DNA of 34,715 nt from an uncultured Pelagibacteraceae bacterium (lineage in GTDB: Bacteria; Pseudomonadota; Alphaproteobacteria; Pelagibacterales; Pelagibacteraceae), in NCBI GenBank assembly GCA_902586395.1, contig CACIHL010000004.1, positions 1-34,715 on the forward strand, in the 5' to 3' direction. Positions 10,369-22,418 of the stretch are shown one piece after another. A program made the position numbers and the translations under genes. Within the stretch, counting starts at the first letter, position 1. Every line of letters begins with the position of its first letter. Below the pieces are notes generated by a model. The model was not told the origin of the DNA. It saw nothing but the letters and a program-made list of their open reading frames with translations, and made no database searches.

Positions 10369-12453
10369 ATGCCTAGAACTCATAAACTTAATATGTACAG
10401 AAACATCGGTATCATGGCACACATTGATGCTGGCAAGACAACTACAACTGAAAGAATTCTTTATTATACTGGAAAGAGTCATAAGATTGGTGAGGTCCAC
10501 GACGGTGCAGCTACTATGGACTGGATGGAACAAGAGCAAGAAAGAGGTATAACAATTACATCAGCTGCTACAACATGTTTTTGGAGAGATCATAGAATTA
10601 ATATTATCGATACGCCAGGACACGTTGATTTTACAATTGAAGTAGAAAGATCATTAAAAGTATTAGACGGAGCTGTAGCGGTGTTCGATGGCGTTGCTGG
10701 AGTAGAGCCACAGTCTGAAACAGTATGGAGACAAGCTGACAAATATAAAGTTCCAAGAATTTGTTTTGTAAATAAATTAGACAGAACCGGTGCTGATTTC
10801 TTTAGATGTGTAGATATGATTAAAGACAGACTAGGCGCCAAACCTATGGTCATGCAAATTCCTATTGGTATTGAGTCCTCATTACAAGGTGTTGTAGATC
10901 TAGTAAAAATGAAAGCTATTGTATGGAAAAATGAAGATTTAGGTGCTGCTTGGGAAGAAAAAGAAATTCCAGAGGATTTAAATGAAATTTGTGAAAAATA
11001 TAGACAAGAACTTGTTGAGTCAGCCGTTGAGCAAGATGAGAAACTAATGGAAAGTTATTTAAATGGTGATCAAATTAAAAATGAAGATTTAATTAGATGT
11101 GTAAGAAAAGGTTGTTTAAATTTTGATTTTGTTCCGGTGCTGACTGGATCTGCATTTAAGAATAAAGGTGTTCAACCATTATTGGATGCTGTAGTTGACT
11201 ATTTACCAAGCCCAGAAGACATCGGTTCTATCAAAGGAACAAAACCTGGTTCAGAAGATGTTGTTGAAATGAAATTTGAAGATAGCGCTCCTTTTTCAGC
11301 TCTTGCTTTCAAAGTTGCAAACGATCCATTTGTTGGATCTTTAACGTTTATTAGAATTTACTCAGGAACAGTTAAATCAGGTACTGGAATTTATAATACA
11401 TCAAAAGACAAAGAAGAAAGAGTTGGACGAATGCTTTTAATGCACGCAAACTCGAGAGAAGACATAAAAGAAGCAAATGCTGGTGATATTGTTGCTCTTG
11501 CTGGTTTAAAATACACAATTACTGGACACACTTTAGCTGATGAGGAAAGTCCAGTTTTATTGGAGCCTATGGAATTTCCAGATCCAGTTATTGAAATTGC
11601 TGTTGAACCTAAAACTAAAGGCGATCAAGAAAAAATGGGGGAGGCTTTAGGTAGATTAGCCAAGGAAGATCCATCTTTTAGAGTTACTTCTGATGAAGAG
11701 TCTGGACAAACAATTATTAAAGGAATGGGAGAGCTCCATTTAGATATAATTGTCGACAGAATGAAGAGAGAGTTTAAAGTAGAGGCAAATGTTGGTGCTC
11801 CTCAAGTTGCATACAGAGAAACAATTCTTAAACAATCGGAATTTGATTACACACATAAAAAACAGAGCGGTGGTGCTGGTCAATTTGCAAGGGTTAAACT
11901 TTCAATTGAACCTTTAGAACCTGGTAAAGGAAGAGAAGTGGAAAGCAAAATCAAAGGTGGTGCTATTCCAAAAGAGTTTATACCAGGTGTTGAAAAAGGT
12001 ATCGAGACCATTTCAGACAGTGGAATATTAGCTGGCTTTCCAATTATTGATTATAAAGTTACAATTTTAGATGGACTACACCACGATGTCGATTCAAGTG
12101 TTCTAGCTTTTGAATTAGCTTCAAGACAATGTTTTAAAGAAGCTTGTAACAGAGCAACTTTAAAATTACTTGAACCAATTATGAGAGTCGAAGTTGTAAC
12201 ACCAGAGGATTATATGGGTGATGTGATAGGTGACCTAAATAGTAGACGAGGACAGATAAACACCCAAGAACAGAGAGGTAACGCTACAGTAATAACGGCA
12301 ATGGTTCCATTAGCAAATATGTTTGGATATATAAATGCACTAAGATCTATGTCTCAAGGAAGAGCACAATACTCAATGTTCTTCGATCACTACGATAAAG
12401 TTCCACAAAATGTTCAAGATGAAGTTACAAAAAAGACAGGTTCAAATGGATAA
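10369..12453 (+). CDS. fusA: translation elongation factor G
   Basis: 694 aa; [49 protein letters not shown] and domains III-V. Confidence 0.98.
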   Translation: MPRTHKLNMYRNIGIMAHIDAGKTTTTERILYYTGKSHKIGEVHDGAATMDWMEQEQERGITITSAATTCFWRDHRINIIDTPGHVDFTIEVERSLKVLDGAVAVFDGVAGVEPQSETVWRQADKYKVPRICFVNKLDRTGADFFRCVDMIKDRLGAKPMVMQIPIGIESSLQGVVDLVKMKAIVWKNEDLGAAWEEKEIPEDLNEICEKYRQELVESAVEQDEKLMESYLNGDQIKNEDLIRCVRKGCLNFDFVPVLTGSAFKNKGVQPLLDAVVDYLPSPEDIGSIKGTKPGSEDVVEMKFEDSAPFSALAFKVANDPFVGSLTFIRIYSGTVKSGTGIYNTSKDKEERVGRMLLMHANSREDIKEANAGDIVALAGLKYTITGHTLADEESPVLLEPMEFPDPVIEIAVEPKTKGDQEKMGEALGRLAKEDPSFRVTSDEESGQTIIKGMGELHLDIIVDRMKREFKVEANVGAPQVAYRETILKQSEFDYTHKKQSGGAGQFARVKLSIEPLEPGKGREVESKIKGGAIPKEFIPGVEKGIETISDSGILAGFPIIDYKVTILDGLHHDVDSSVLAFELASRQCFKEACNRATLKLLEPIMRVEVVTPEDYMGDVIGDLNSRRGQINTQEQRGNATVITAMVPLANMFGYINALRSMSQGRAQYSMFFDHYDKVPQNVQDEVTKKTGSNG

Positions 12454-12754
12454 GCAAAATATTAGAATAAAATTAAGAGCCTACGATAATAAAGTATTAG
12501 ATCAATCTACTGAAGAAATAGTTAATACAGTTAAAAGAACTGGTGCAAACATCAAAGGACCAATACCTTTACCAACCAAAATAGAAAGATACACTGTTTT
12601 AAGATCACCTCATATTGATAAAAAAAGTAGAGAACAATTCGAAACAAGAACTCACAAAAGATTAATAGATATTATAGAGCCAACACCACAAACCGTTGAA
12701 GCTTTGATGAAACTAGATTTAGCATCAGGTGTAGACGTGGAGATTAAAATATGA
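12446..12754 (+). CDS. rpsJ: 30S ribosomal protein S10
   Basis: [69 protein letters not shown] at 12446 overlaps the fusA stop; listed start 12410 is upstream of the conserved N-terminus. Confidence 0.96.
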   Translation: MDKQNIRIKLRAYDNKVLDQSTEEIVNTVKRTGANIKGPIPLPTKIERYTVLRSPHIDKKSREQFETRTHKRLIDIIEPTPQTVEALMKLDLASGVDVEIKI

Positions 12755-13464
12755 TTCAGGAAATTGGACTTATTGGAAAAAAAATTGGTATGACAAGGGA
12801 ATTTTATAAATCTGGTCAGTCAGTGCCTGTCACAGCTGTCAAAATTGACAAAGGAAGGATAATTCAACTAATTTCAAAAGATCAAAGAGGTTATAATGCT
12901 ATTCAAGTTGGATTTGGAAAAATTAAAAATTCAAAACTTTCAAAACAAATGAAGGGTTTCTTCTCTAAAAGAAATACCGAACCTAAAAAAATTTTAAAAG
13001 AGTTTAGGGTATCTAAATTAGATAATTATAAAGAAGGAAATGAACTTGGAATAGAAATCTTTAAAGACGCAAAATTTGTTGATGTACGTTCAAAAACAAT
13101 TGGTAAAGGATTTGCTGGAGCAATGAAAAGACATAATTTTGGAGGTCTAAGAGCATCACATGGTGTTTCAATTTCTCATAGAGCACATGGTTCAACTGGT
13201 CAAAACCAGGATCCAGGTAAAGTTTTTAAAGGGAAGAAAATGGCAGGGCACATGGGAAGTAAAATGAGAACTAAACAAAATATTGAAATTATCAAAACTG
13301 ATTTAGAAAATGATATTATGTATTTAAAAGGATCAATTCCTGGTTCAAGAAATACCGAAGTTCTAGTTAAACAATCAGTTAAGAATATAAGAAAACTCAC
13401 CATGTCAGAAAAAATTGAGAAAATGGAAAAATTGAAAAAAATTCCAGAAAAGAAGAAAAAATAA
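12751..13464 (+). CDS. rplC: 50S ribosomal protein L3
   Basis: [14 protein letters not shown]...[39 protein letters not shown]; Lys-rich C-terminal extension. Confidence 0.96.
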   Translation: MIQEIGLIGKKIGMTREFYKSGQSVPVTAVKIDKGRIIQLISKDQRGYNAIQVGFGKIKNSKLSKQMKGFFSKRNTEPKKILKEFRVSKLDNYKEGNELGIEIFKDAKFVDVRSKTIGKGFAGAMKRHNFGGLRASHGVSISHRAHGSTGQNQDPGKVFKGKKMAGHMGSKMRTKQNIEIIKTDLENDIMYLKGSIPGSRNTEVLVKQSVKNIRKLTMSEKIEKMEKLKKIPEKKKK

Positions 13465-14088
13465 ATGAAAATTGAAAAAATAAATCTTGAAGGAAAAAAA
13501 AGCTCAGTTGAAGTTAAAGACTCAATCTTTTCTTCAAAAATCAATGAGAAATTAATCAGCTCTGTTATTTATAAGACTAACGCTAATTACAAAGGAAGAA
13601 GCTCTAAAACAAAACAAAAAAATGAAATTATTGGATCTACCTCAAAAATCTACGCACAAAAAGGAACAGGTAATGCGAGACACGCAAGTAGAAAAGCTCC
13701 AATTTTCGTAGGTGGTGGTATAGCTCATGGTCCAAAAGGAAGAAATAGTTATAAAACTAGAAAATTAAACAAAAATGAAAAAAGACAGAGCATTAGCTCT
13801 ATTTTATCAAAAAAATTAAAACTTAAAGAGGTAATTGTTTTTGATGATTTTTCTAAAGAAATAAAAAAAACAAAAGAAATGGACAAAATTTTGAAAAAGT
13901 TTGATGCTAAGAACTCAATTTTGATTTTAGATAAAAATTCCAAAGATAAAATATTTAGAGCTACAAAAAATATTCCTAACGTAAAATGTACAGATATAGG
14001 TCATTTTAGTGCATACGATATTTTGAAATTCAAAAAAATTATTTTTACAGAAACATCGGTTAAAGAATTAGAGAAAAGGTACAACTAA
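13465..14088 (+). CDS. rplD: 50S ribosomal protein L4
   Basis: YAQKGTGNARHASRKAPIFVGGGIAHGPKGR motif; syntenic position. Confidence 0.95.
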   Translation: MKIEKINLEGKKSSVEVKDSIFSSKINEKLISSVIYKTNANYKGRSSKTKQKNEIIGSTSKIYAQKGTGNARHASRKAPIFVGGGIAHGPKGRNSYKTRKLNKNEKRQSISSILSKKLKLKEVIVFDDFSKEIKKTKEMDKILKKFDAKNSILILDKNSKDKIFRATKNIPNVKCTDIGHFSAYDILKFKKIIFTETSVKELEKRYN

Positions 14089-14381
14089 TGAATAAAGTAA
14101 GCTTATACGACACAATAATTTCACCAGTGATTACTGAGAAGTCTTCGAATATGTCTACTCAAAATAAAGTTGTTTTTAAAGTCAGAGATGATGCTAACAA
14201 AAAAACTTTAAAGAAAAATATAGAAAAAATATTTAAAGTGAATGTTGTGAAGGTTAATATTATTAATAAAAAATCTATTTTGAAATTTACCAGAGGCAGA
14301 AACAGCAAAGTCAAAGGTTTTAAAAAAGCAATTGTAACATTAAAAAAAGGTCAAAGTATCGATCTAACAACAGGAATATAA
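14088..14381 (+). CDS. rplW: 50S ribosomal protein L23
   Basis: YDTIISPVITEKSSNM...VFKVRDDANKKTLKKNIEKIFKVNVVKVN. Confidence 0.95.
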   Translation: MNKVSLYDTIISPVITEKSSNMSTQNKVVFKVRDDANKKTLKKNIEKIFKVNVVKVNIINKKSILKFTRGRNSKVKGFKKAIVTLKKGQSIDLTTGI

Positions 14382-14382
14382 A

Positions 14383-15216
14383 ATGGCATTAAAAACATTC
14401 AAACCATATACTAAATCTGTAAGAGGAACTATTCTTGTCGATAGAAAAAATCTTTGGAAAGGCAAACCATTTAAACCTCTTACATCAGTAAAAAATTCAT
14501 CAAGTGGTAGAAATAATCTTGGAAGAATAACAGCTAGAAATGTTGGTGGTGGACATAAGCAAAAATATAGGAATATTGATTTTTATAGAAAAAAATTTGG
14601 TGAAAAAGCTGAGGTTGAAAGAATTGAATACGATCCAAATAGATCGTGTCATATAATGCTAGTTAAATTTTCTGATGGTGAAAGGTACTATTATTTAGCA
14701 CCTCAAGGTATTAATGTTGGTGACAAGGTATCAAACGGGCCTAATTCAGAGATTAAAACAGGTAATTGTTTGCCCCTATCCGAAATTCCCGCGGGTATTG
14801 ATATACATAACGTAGAAATAAATCCTGGTGGTGGTGGAAAAATTGCGAGATCGGCAGGAACGTCTGTTTCTATTTCAGGAAATGATGGAAGCTATTCAAT
14901 TATTAAGATGACATCAGGAGAGGTAAGAAAAATTGACTCTAGAGCAATGGCAACTATTGGAGTTCTTTCAAACCCTGATCAAAAAAATATTAAAATTGGT
15001 AAAGCTGGTAGATCAAGATGGCTCGGTAGAAGACCTCACACAAGAGGTGTTGTGATGAACCCAGTTGATCACCCTCATGGTGGTGGTGAAGGTAAATCTG
15101 CAGGTGGTAGACACCCAGTTTCAAGAACTGGTCAGTCTGCAAAAGGTTTAAAAACAAGAGATAACAAAAGAACAGATAAGTTTATAATTCGAAGAAGAAA
15201 GAAAAAGAAAGGTTAA
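14383..15216 (+). CDS. rplB: 50S ribosomal protein L2
   Basis: 277 aa; [26 protein letters not shown]...[27 protein letters not shown]. Confidence 0.98.
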   Translation: MALKTFKPYTKSVRGTILVDRKNLWKGKPFKPLTSVKNSSSGRNNLGRITARNVGGGHKQKYRNIDFYRKKFGEKAEVERIEYDPNRSCHIMLVKFSDGERYYYLAPQGINVGDKVSNGPNSEIKTGNCLPLSEIPAGIDIHNVEINPGGGGKIARSAGTSVSISGNDGSYSIIKMTSGEVRKIDSRAMATIGVLSNPDQKNIKIGKAGRSRWLGRRPHTRGVVMNPVDHPHGGGEGKSAGGRHPVSRTGQSAKGLKTRDNKRTDKFIIRRRKKKKG

Positions 15217-15217
15217 A

Positions 15218-15523
15218 ATGACTAGATCAGTTTGGAAAGGTCCATTTGTTGAAGAAAGCTTGATTAAAAAAGCAGAAAAACAGAGAAATGAGTCTGGGAA
15301 GAAACCTATAAAAACGTGGTCAAGGAAGTCAACGATAATTCCAGATTTTGTTGGTCTAAGTTTTTTAATTTATAATGGTAAAAAATTTATCCCGCTTACA
15401 GTATCAGAAGATATGGTTGGTCATAAATTTGGAGAATTTGCACCAACAAGACAATTTTTTGGACATACACCTGCTGATAAGAAAGCAAAAGCAGAAGAAA
15501 CTAAAACTGAGGAAAAGAAATAA
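15218..15523 (+). CDS. rpsS: 30S ribosomal protein S19
   Basis: [16 protein letters not shown]...[29 protein letters not shown]...[16 protein letters not shown]; acidic/Lys tail. Confidence 0.96.
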   Translation: MTRSVWKGPFVEESLIKKAEKQRNESGKKPIKTWSRKSTIIPDFVGLSFLIYNGKKFIPLTVSEDMVGHKFGEFAPTRQFFGHTPADKKAKAEETKTEEKK

Positions 15524-15525
15524 TA

Positions 15526-15921
15526 ATGGTTAAAAAAGATAAAAATGAAACTAATTTAGTGAGGTCGGTAAATAAGAACGTTAGATCAAGCACTAGAAAG
15601 CTTAATCCAATTTTAAAAGGGATTGTTGGAAAAAAAGTTGATTTAGCAATTAGAGATCTTGATTTTTCAAATAAAAGAATATGTAAAGATATCAAAAAAA
15701 CACTATCTTCAGCAATTGCTAATGCTGAGAACAATTTTCAATATGATATTGATAAACTTTTTGTTAAAGAAGCCTACTGTGGCAAACAAATTACTATGAA
15801 AAGGTTTAGACCTAGAGCAAAAGGAAGAGCGGCTCCAATTTTAAAACCATATTCAAACTTAACAATTATATTGTCAGAAAAAATACAAACAAAAGAGGCT
15901 AAAGATGGGACAAAAGGTTAA
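15526..15921 (+). CDS. rplV: 50S ribosomal protein L22
   Basis: [27 protein letters not shown]...[37 protein letters not shown]; syntenic. Confidence 0.94.
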   Translation: MVKKDKNETNLVRSVNKNVRSSTRKLNPILKGIVGKKVDLAIRDLDFSNKRICKDIKKTLSSAIANAENNFQYDIDKLFVKEAYCGKQITMKRFRPRAKGRAAPILKPYSNLTIILSEKIQTKEAKDGTKG

Positions 15922-16564
15922 TCCGGTAGGTTACAGATTAGGTGTAAACAGAGGATGGGATTCTGTCTGGTATGCTAAAAAGAAGGACTTTGGAAAATTT
16001 TTAATCGAGGATTTTAAAATTAGAGAATACATCAAAAAAAATGTTATTAACTCTGGAGTTTCAAAAGTGATGATAGAAAGAACTTCAAAAAAATGTTTTG
16101 TAACAATCTACACTTCAAGACCTGGCTTTGTAATTGGTAAAAAAGGAAGTGATATTGAAAAGATTAAAGAAAAATTATCTAGACTTACTACTAACGAAGT
16201 CAATCTTAACATTAAGGAAGTAAAAAAACCGGAGACAAATAGTTATTTAGTCGCTGAAAATATATCTCAACAGTTGGTTAAAAGAATTTCGTATAGGAGA
16301 GCTATGAAAAGAGCCATGCAGTCTGCATTAAGATTAGGGGCAAAGGGTATAAAAGTATCTGTAAGTGGGAGACTTGGTGGAAATGAAATAGCAAGAACAG
16401 AATGGCTCAGAGACGGAAGTATACCTTCTCACACTCTTAGAGCAGATATAGATTATGCAGAAGCAGAGGCTTTAACTACTTATGGAATCATTGGTATTAA
16501 AGTTTGGATATACAAAGGTGAAATTTTCACTAAAGAATTTAGTCAAGAAACAAACAAGAGATAA
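15905..16564 (+). CDS. rpsC: 30S ribosomal protein S3
   Basis: [26 protein letters not shown] domain [40 protein letters not shown]. Confidence 0.97.
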   Translation: MGQKVNPVGYRLGVNRGWDSVWYAKKKDFGKFLIEDFKIREYIKKNVINSGVSKVMIERTSKKCFVTIYTSRPGFVIGKKGSDIEKIKEKLSRLTTNEVNLNIKEVKKPETNSYLVAENISQQLVKRISYRRAMKRAMQSALRLGAKGIKVSVSGRLGGNEIARTEWLRDGSIPSHTLRADIDYAEAEALTTYGIIGIKVWIYKGEIFTKEFSQETNKR

Positions 16565-16566
16565 AT

Positions 16567-16977
16567 ATGCTACAACCAACTAGAACAAAATTTAGAAAAG
16601 CCCACAAAGGTCGTATCCATGGAAATGCATCTAGATGCAATAAAATGAATTATGGTTCCTTTGGACTTAAAGCATTGCAGCCAGATAGAGTAATTTCAAA
16701 ACAAATAGAGGCAGCTAGAGTCGCTTTAACTAGACACATGAAAAGACAAGGTAGAGTTTGGACAAGAGTTTTTCCAAATATACCCGTTTCAAAAAAACCA
16801 ACCGAAGTTAGAATGGGAAAAGGTAAAGGTTCACCAGAATTTTGGGCATGTAGAGTAAAACCAGGTAGAATTTTATTTGAGGTAGATGGAGTATCCGAAC
16901 AAATAGCAAAAGAAGCACTATATAAAGCTTCTGCTAAGCTTCCAATTAAAACCAAGTTTATAAGAAGGATCTCATAA
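16567..16977 (+). CDS. rplP: 50S ribosomal protein L16
   Basis: [21 protein letters not shown]...[32 protein letters not shown]. Confidence 0.97.
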   Translation: MLQPTRTKFRKAHKGRIHGNASRCNKMNYGSFGLKALQPDRVISKQIEAARVALTRHMKRQGRVWTRVFPNIPVSKKPTEVRMGKGKGSPEFWACRVKPGRILFEVDGVSEQIAKEALYKASAKLPIKTKFIRRIS

Positions 16978-17168
16978 TGAAGAAAAATGAAATAAAGAAA
17001 TTTACTAAGGATCAAGCATTGAAAAATTTAGATAAACTTAAAAAAGATTTGTTTAATTTGAGATTCCAAAAAACAAACGGGCAACTTACAAATCCGTCAA
17101 AGATATCTCAAACTAAAAAAGACATTTCAAGAATGAAAACACTAATTGGAAGGAAAAAAAGTGCCTAA
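16977..17168 (+). CDS. rpmC: 50S ribosomal protein L29
   Basis: 63 aa; LDKLKKDLFNLRFQKTNGQLTNPSKISQTKKDISRMKTLI; syntenic. Confidence 0.93.
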   Translation: MKKNEIKKFTKDQALKNLDKLKKDLFNLRFQKTNGQLTNPSKISQTKKDISRMKTLIGRKKSA

Positions 17169-17397
17169 AAAAATATTAAATGGAATTGTAGTGAGCGATA
17201 AACCAAATAAGACAATAACAGTTATGGTTGAAAGAAAATATCAACATCCAACTCTAAAAAAAGTAGTAAAAGTAAGAAAAAAATTTAGTGCACATGACGA
17301 AAATAATAAATTTAAAAATGGAGATAAAGTTAAAATAATTGAATGTAGACCATATTCGAAGACAAAAAAATTTGAAGTTTTGGGGGACAATAAATGA
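17161..17397 (+). CDS. rpsQ: 30S ribosomal protein S17
   Basis: [51 protein letters not shown] start at 17161 after ggaagg is preferred over the listed TTG at 17146. Confidence 0.93.
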   Translation: MPKKILNGIVVSDKPNKTITVMVERKYQHPTLKKVVKVRKKFSAHDENNKFKNGDKVKIIECRPYSKTKKFEVLGDNK

Positions 17398-17762
17398 TAC
17401 AGGTACAAACTGAACTATTTGTTGCAGATAATACAGGTGCAAAAAAAATTGAGTGTATAAAAGTACTTGGTGGCTCAAAAAGAAGATACGCAAGCATTGG
17501 TGACACAATTGTTGTTGCAGTAAAAGAAGCTATCCCTAAAGGCAAAGTTAAAAAAGGTTCAGTTCACAAGGCTGTGGTTGTTAGAGTAAAAAAAGGAATT
17601 CACAGAGACGATGGATCAAAAGTTAGGTTCGACAATAATGCAGCTGTCTTGACAGATGACAAAGGTGAACCTATTGGAACTAGAATTTTTGGACCAGTCA
17701 CAAGAGAATTAAGAAGTAGGGGACAAATGAAAATAATATCATTAGCTCCGGAGGTAATATAA
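17394..17762 (+). CDS. rplN: 50S ribosomal protein L14
   Basis: [48 protein letters not shown]. Confidence 0.97.
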   Translation: MIQVQTELFVADNTGAKKIECIKVLGGSKRRYASIGDTIVVAVKEAIPKGKVKKGSVHKAVVVRVKKGIHRDDGSKVRFDNNAAVLTDDKGEPIGTRIFGPVTRELRSRGQMKIISLAPEVI

Positions 17763-17765
17763 ATA

Positions 17766-18008
17766 ATGATGAAAAAAGGCTCAAATGTCAAAGTGCTTGT
17801 TGGAAAAGACAAAAATAAAACAGGTGAAATTATAGAATTAGATAGAAAGAGAGATAGAGCAAAAATTAAAGGGATAAACATGATAAAAAAACATCTTAAA
17901 ACTACAAAAGAAAGAAAAGGTGGAATAGTTGATAAAGAAAATTTTGTTCATTTATCGAATCTAAAATTGGAGCAAAAACAAGATAAAAAAAAGGTAGTTA
18001 AAAAATGA
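17766..18008 (+). CDS. rplX: 50S ribosomal protein L24
   Basis: [46 protein letters not shown]-type N-terminus; syntenic. Confidence 0.94.
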   Translation: MMKKGSNVKVLVGKDKNKTGEIIELDRKRDRAKIKGINMIKKHLKTTKERKGGIVDKENFVHLSNLKLEQKQDKKKVVKK

Positions 18009-18559
18009 TACCAAGATTAAAAACACTATACCACAAGGAAGTTAAAACCATGCTTAAAGAAAAATATGGTTTTAAAAACCTTAACATGGCACCTAAATTT
18101 GAAAAAGTGGTTTTAAATATGGGTCTAGGAATAGATGGTAACGATTCAAAAATATTTAAATCTTGCGAAGAGGATTTAGCTAAGATTGCAGGACAAAAAC
18201 CAGTATCAACAAAATTCAAAAAATCCATTTCAAATTTTAAGACACGTAAAGATACGAAAGCTGGACTTAAGGTTACTTTACGAAAAAATAAAATGTATGA
18301 ATTTATAGATAGACTTGTAAACATTGCGCTTCCAAGAATAAAAGATTTTAGAGGACTTTCCTCAAAAGGTTTCGACAAGTTTGGTAATTTCACCTTTGGT
18401 GTAAAGGAGCATATAATATTTCCTGAAGTAAATTTTGACAAGGTAGATAAAATAAGAGGTTTAGATATTACAATAGTAATAAAATCAAACTCTAAAGAGC
18501 ATAGCTTAGAATTATTAAAGAAATTTAATTTTCCATTTAAAGAAGAAAGGAGCAACTAA
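18005..18559 (+). CDS. rplE: 50S ribosomal protein L5
   Basis: [41 protein letters not shown]...[12 protein letters not shown]. Confidence 0.97.
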   Translation: MIPRLKTLYHKEVKTMLKEKYGFKNLNMAPKFEKVVLNMGLGIDGNDSKIFKSCEEDLAKIAGQKPVSTKFKKSISNFKTRKDTKAGLKVTLRKNKMYEFIDRLVNIALPRIKDFRGLSSKGFDKFGNFTFGVKEHIIFPEVNFDKVDKIRGLDITIVIKSNSKEHSLELLKKFNFPFKEERSN

Positions 18560-18864
18560 TGGCAAAACTCAGTTCAATAAATAAAAATAATAGACGAAGA
18601 AAATTGTCAGACAGATTTTATGCAAAAAGAAAAAAACTAAAACTAATTATAATGAATAAAAAATTACCTTTAGAGGAAAGGTTTAAGGCTCAACAAAAAT
18701 TATCAAAGTTACCAAGAAATTCGGCAAAGACTAGAGTAAGAAATAGATGTGAAATTACAGGTAGACCACATGGTGTTTACAGAAAATTAAGAATATCAAG
18801 AATAGCTCTTAGACAACTAGGTCTGCAGGGTAAAATTCCTGGTATGATAAAATCAAGTTGGTAG
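18559..18864 (+). CDS. rpsN: 30S ribosomal protein S14
   Basis: 101 aa, Zn-free form; [51 protein letters not shown]. Confidence 0.97.
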   Translation: MAKLSSINKNNRRRKLSDRFYAKRKKLKLIIMNKKLPLEERFKAQQKLSKLPRNSAKTRVRNRCEITGRPHGVYRKLRISRIALRQLGLQGKIPGMIKSSW

Positions 18865-18877
18865 AAAGGATTATTAT

Positions 18878-19273
18878 ATGAGTTTAACAGATCCAATAGG
18901 AGATATGCTAGCGAGAATAAAAAACTCGCAATTAAGAAATCATAAAAAAGTAGAAATGCCTTCATCAAATTTTAAGATGAAGATTGCAGATGTTTTAAAA
19001 AATGAGGGTTATATTAATGGGTTTAATGTTGATAAAAATGATAATAAACAAGTTTTAATTATTGATCTAAAATATAATTCTGGTTCTCCAGTAATAAGTG
19101 TAATAGAGAGAATATCAAAACCGGGAAGAAGAGTTTTTTCAAGCGCAGAAAGCTTACCAAAAATTAATAATGGTTTAGGAATTGCGATTATCTCAACACC
19201 AAAAGGTGTAATGACAGATATTGATGCAAGAAAACAAAAAGTTGGTGGCGAAATAATTTGTAAGGTATTTTAA
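18878..19273 (+). CDS. rpsH: 30S ribosomal protein S8
   Basis: MSLTDPIGDMLARIKNSQLRNHKKVEMPSS...LGIAIISTPKGVMTDIDARKQKVGGEIICKVF. Confidence 0.97.
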   Translation: MSLTDPIGDMLARIKNSQLRNHKKVEMPSSNFKMKIADVLKNEGYINGFNVDKNDNKQVLIIDLKYNSGSPVISVIERISKPGRRVFSSAESLPKINNGLGIAIISTPKGVMTDIDARKQKVGGEIICKVF

Positions 19274-19812
19274 TGTCAAAAATAGGTAAAATAAGTATTG
19301 ATATTCCTGAGAAAGTTAAGGTTGCTTTAGCAGGATCAGATATCAACATAGAAGGTCCTCTGGGTAAACAAAAATTAAAAATTAATTTAGATATGTTTGA
19401 TTTTAAAATAAACGACGGTAAAAATGTTTCAATTAAACCAAAGAAATTAGATGATGATACTAAAAGGTTGTGGGGAATGAATAGAAGTCTAATTAATAAT
19501 GCAATAATCGGAACTAGTGTAGGATTTGAAAAAATACTTGAGCTAAGTGGTGTAGGTTACAGAGCAGCATTAAAAGGTAAGCAATTGAATCTTCAACTAG
19601 GTTTTAGTCATGATATTAACTTTGATATTCCTGAAGATGTAAAAATTTTAGTTGAAAAACAAACAACCATAAAAATATCAGGTGTTGATAAACAAAAAGT
19701 TGGTATGATTGCATCAAAGATTAAATCTTTTAGACCGCCTGAACCTTATAAAGGAAAAGGAATTAAAGAAAAAGGTCAATATATTTTAAGAAAAGAAGGT
19801 AAAAAGAAATAA
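19273..19812 (+). CDS. rplF: 50S ribosomal protein L6
   Basis: [17 protein letters not shown]...[26 protein letters not shown]...[26 protein letters not shown]. Confidence 0.97.
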   Translation: MSKIGKISIDIPEKVKVALAGSDINIEGPLGKQKLKINLDMFDFKINDGKNVSIKPKKLDDDTKRLWGMNRSLINNAIIGTSVGFEKILELSGVGYRAALKGKQLNLQLGFSHDINFDIPEDVKILVEKQTTIKISGVDKQKVGMIASKIKSFRPPEPYKGKGIKEKGQYILRKEGKKK

Positions 19813-20168
19813 TGAAATTAAGCACTCTACAGAGAAAAAAATTTAGGGTTAGAAACAAACTCAAAAATAATTCTAAACATGATCGTTACAGATTAAGTGT
19901 ATCTAGAAGTTTAAAAAATATTTCTGCACAAATAATAGATGATGCAAATAACAAGACTGTTCTCTCTGCTTCATCAAATGAAAAAGGTATAAAATCTGCA
20001 AAAAAAGTAAACAAAACAGAACTTTCAAAGATGGTTGCTGAGAATCTAGCTAAAAAAGCTGGAGAAAAAAATATTAAGAAAATTTATTTTGACAGAGGTC
20101 AATTTAAGTACCATGGAAGAGTTAAAATTTTTGCTGAAACACTAAGAAAAAATGGAATGGAATTCTAA
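19812..20168 (+). CDS. rplR: 50S ribosomal protein L18
   Basis: 118 aa; [37 protein letters not shown]...[31 protein letters not shown]. Confidence 0.96.
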   Translation: MKLSTLQRKKFRVRNKLKNNSKHDRYRLSVSRSLKNISAQIIDDANNKTVLSASSNEKGIKSAKKVNKTELSKMVAENLAKKAGEKNIKKIYFDRGQFKYHGRVKIFAETLRKNGMEF

Positions 20169-20169
20169 T

Positions 20170-20670
20170 ATGTCTAAAGAAAATGAATTTATAGAAAAAC
20201 TTGTTCACGTAAACAGAATTACAAAAGTTGTTAAGGGTGGTAGAAGATTTGGTTTTTCTGCTTTAGTAGTTGTTGGTAACCAAAGTGGAAAAATTGGTAT
20301 TGCACATGCAAAATCAAAACAAGTTCCTGATGCAATTAAGAAAGCTAATGAGATGGCTAGAAGAAATTTAATTCAAATACCATTAAGAGAAGGAAGAACT
20401 ATTCATCATGATGTTTCTGGTAAAGATGGTGCTGGAAGAATTAAAATGAGAGCAGCACCAAAAGGAACAGGTATTATTGCAGGTGGACCAGTAAGAGCCG
20501 TGTGTGAAGTGCTTGGCATAAAAGATATAGTTGCAAAATCGCTTGGAACAGCAAACCCTCACAATGTTATAAGAGCATGTCTTAAAGCTCTAAAAAAACA
20601 AAATTCACCAAAACAAATATCAATAATAAGAAATAAGAAAATTTCAGAAATAATAGAAAAAAGAGGATAG
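20170..20670 (+). CDS. rpsE: 30S ribosomal protein S5
   Basis: [53 protein letters not shown] at 20170, just after the rplR stop, is preferred over the listed 20152. Confidence 0.96.
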   Translation: MSKENEFIEKLVHVNRITKVVKGGRRFGFSALVVVGNQSGKIGIAHAKSKQVPDAIKKANEMARRNLIQIPLREGRTIHHDVSGKDGAGRIKMRAAPKGTGIIAGGPVRAVCEVLGIKDIVAKSLGTANPHNVIRACLKALKKQNSPKQISIIRNKKISEIIEKRG

Positions 20671-20672
20671 CG

Positions 20673-21125
20673 ATGCTTAACGATTTAACTAAATTGAAAA
20701 CAAAAAAAATTAGAGTCGGAAGAGGCATTGGATCTGGAAAGGGCAAAACTTCTGGTAGGGGTGTTAAAGGTCAAAAATCAAGATCTGGTGTTGCAATTAA
20801 AAGTTTTGAAGGTGGTCAAATGCCTTTATATAGAAGATTACCTAAAAGAGGTTTTAATTCATTGAACAAAAATAAAATAGGTAAATTAAATTTAGGTGAT
20901 TTACAACTTCTTATAGAGAAAAAGAAAATAAAATCGTCTGATAAGATAGATATAAAATATCTTCAAAGTTCGAAAATTATAAAAAAAAAATATGAAAAAA
21001 TAAAAATACTTGGTCAAGGTGAAATCAAAAATAAGCTTAATTTAGAAGTTCATTTTTTATCTAATTCAGCAAAAGAAAAACTTTCAAAGAATGGCTCAAC
21101 AATTAAAATTTTAGAGAGCAAATAA
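20673..21125 (+). CDS. rplO: 50S ribosomal protein L15
   Basis: KKIRVGRGIGSGKGKTSGRGVKGQKSRSGVAIKSFEGGQMPLYRRLPKRGF. Confidence 0.96.
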   Translation: MLNDLTKLKTKKIRVGRGIGSGKGKTSGRGVKGQKSRSGVAIKSFEGGQMPLYRRLPKRGFNSLNKNKIGKLNLGDLQLLIEKKKIKSSDKIDIKYLQSSKIIKKKYEKIKILGQGEIKNKLNLEVHFLSNSAKEKLSKNGSTIKILESK

Positions 21126-21135
21126 GCAAAAAAAT

Positions 21136-22416
21136 ATGAGTACAATGACACAAAATAACGATTTAAGAAATCGTATAATTTTTACTATATTTATTTTAGC
21201 AGTTTATAGGTTTGGAACATTTGTTCCTTTACCTGGTATAGATCCTGATCAGTTAAAAATTATGATGGACAGTAATCAAAAAGGCTTGTTAGGAATGTTC
21301 AACGTTTTTGCAGGTGGTGCTGTTAGTCGTATGGCAATTTTTGCTTTAGGAATAATGCCTTACATTTCATCCTCTATTATTGTTCAATTGCTTACAGGAG
21401 TTTCAGATTATTTTAAAAATTTGAAAAGCCAAGGCACAATAGGAAGACAAAAAATTACACAAATCACAAGATATGGAACAGTTCTTTTAGCAACTATTCA
21501 AGGTTATGGTTTGTCAGTAGGCTTGGAGTCATCAGAAAACTTAGTAATTAATCCAGGTATGTTTTTCAAAGTTACTACTGTCACAACTATTGTAGCTGGA
21601 ACTATTTTTTTAATGTGGTTAGGCGAACAAATTACTCAAAGAGGAATAGGCAATGGAATTTCATTAATTATTTTTTCCGGTATAGTTGCAGAGATACCTA
21701 GAGCATTAGTAACAACATTTGAATTAGGTAGAACGGGTGCAATATCATCAACAATGATAATTTTTATTTTCGTTCTATTAATAGCAACTATAATGTTTAT
21801 TGTCTTTATGGAAAGAGCTCTTAGAAAAATATTGATAACTTATCCTAAGAGACAAATGGGAAATAAAATGTATGGTGGTGACTCTTCCCATCTTCCTCTT
21901 AAAATTAATACAGCAGGGGTAATACCAGCAATCTTTGCATCAGCTATATTATTATTACCAGCTACTCTTACAAATTTTAATATTACAGAGAATGAGAATG
22001 TATCCTCATTTTTATCTTTTTTTTCGCAAGGTCAACCTCTTTACATGATTTTATACGCATCTGGAATTATCTTTTTCACCTTTTTTTATACTTCACTTGT
22101 TTTTAATCCTGATGAAACTGCTGAGAATTTGAGAAAATATGGAGGCTTTGTGCCAGGGATTAGACCAGGAGAAAGTACTGCAAGATATATAGAGGAAATT
22201 TTAACAAGATTAACAACTATTGGTGCATTATATTTAACTTTAGTTTGTTTAATGCCAGAATTTTTAATAGCAAACTATCCAATACCTTTTTACTTAGGTG
22301 GTGCATCAGTCTTAATTGTTGTAGTCGTAGCAATTGACACTGTAACCCAAATTCAGACAAGACTAATGAGTGCGCAATACGAACAACTTATAAAAAAAAC
22401 TAAATTTGGACGATAG
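21136..22416 (+). CDS. secY: preprotein translocase subunit SecY
   Basis: 426 aa; multiple TM helices; FGTFVPLPGIDP, GIMPYISSSIIVQLLTG, GIGNGISLIIFSGI, NPDETAENLRKYGGFVPGIRPGEST. Confidence 0.98.
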   Translation: MSTMTQNNDLRNRIIFTIFILAVYRFGTFVPLPGIDPDQLKIMMDSNQKGLLGMFNVFAGGAVSRMAIFALGIMPYISSSIIVQLLTGVSDYFKNLKSQGTIGRQKITQITRYGTVLLATIQGYGLSVGLESSENLVINPGMFFKVTTVTTIVAGTIFLMWLGEQITQRGIGNGISLIIFSGIVAEIPRALVTTFELGRTGAISSTMIIFIFVLLIATIMFIVFMERALRKILITYPKRQMGNKMYGGDSSHLPLKINTAGVIPAIFASAILLLPATLTNFNITENENVSSFLSFFSQGQPLYMILYASGIIFFTFFYTSLVFNPDETAENLRKYGGFVPGIRPGESTARYIEEILTRLTTIGALYLTLVCLMPEFLIANYPIPFYLGGASVLIVVVVAIDTVTQIQTRLMSAQYEQLIKKTKFGR

Positions 22417-22418
22417 AG

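Noticed and set aside
10208-10552. 114-aa + strand ORF across the rpsG/fusA boundary
   Set aside because: Out-of-frame overlap of two well-supported genes; composition looks like a frame shadow.
17998-18555. 185-aa antisense ORF over rplE
   Set aside because: Exact mirror of rplE; long only because AT-rich codons yield few antisense stops.
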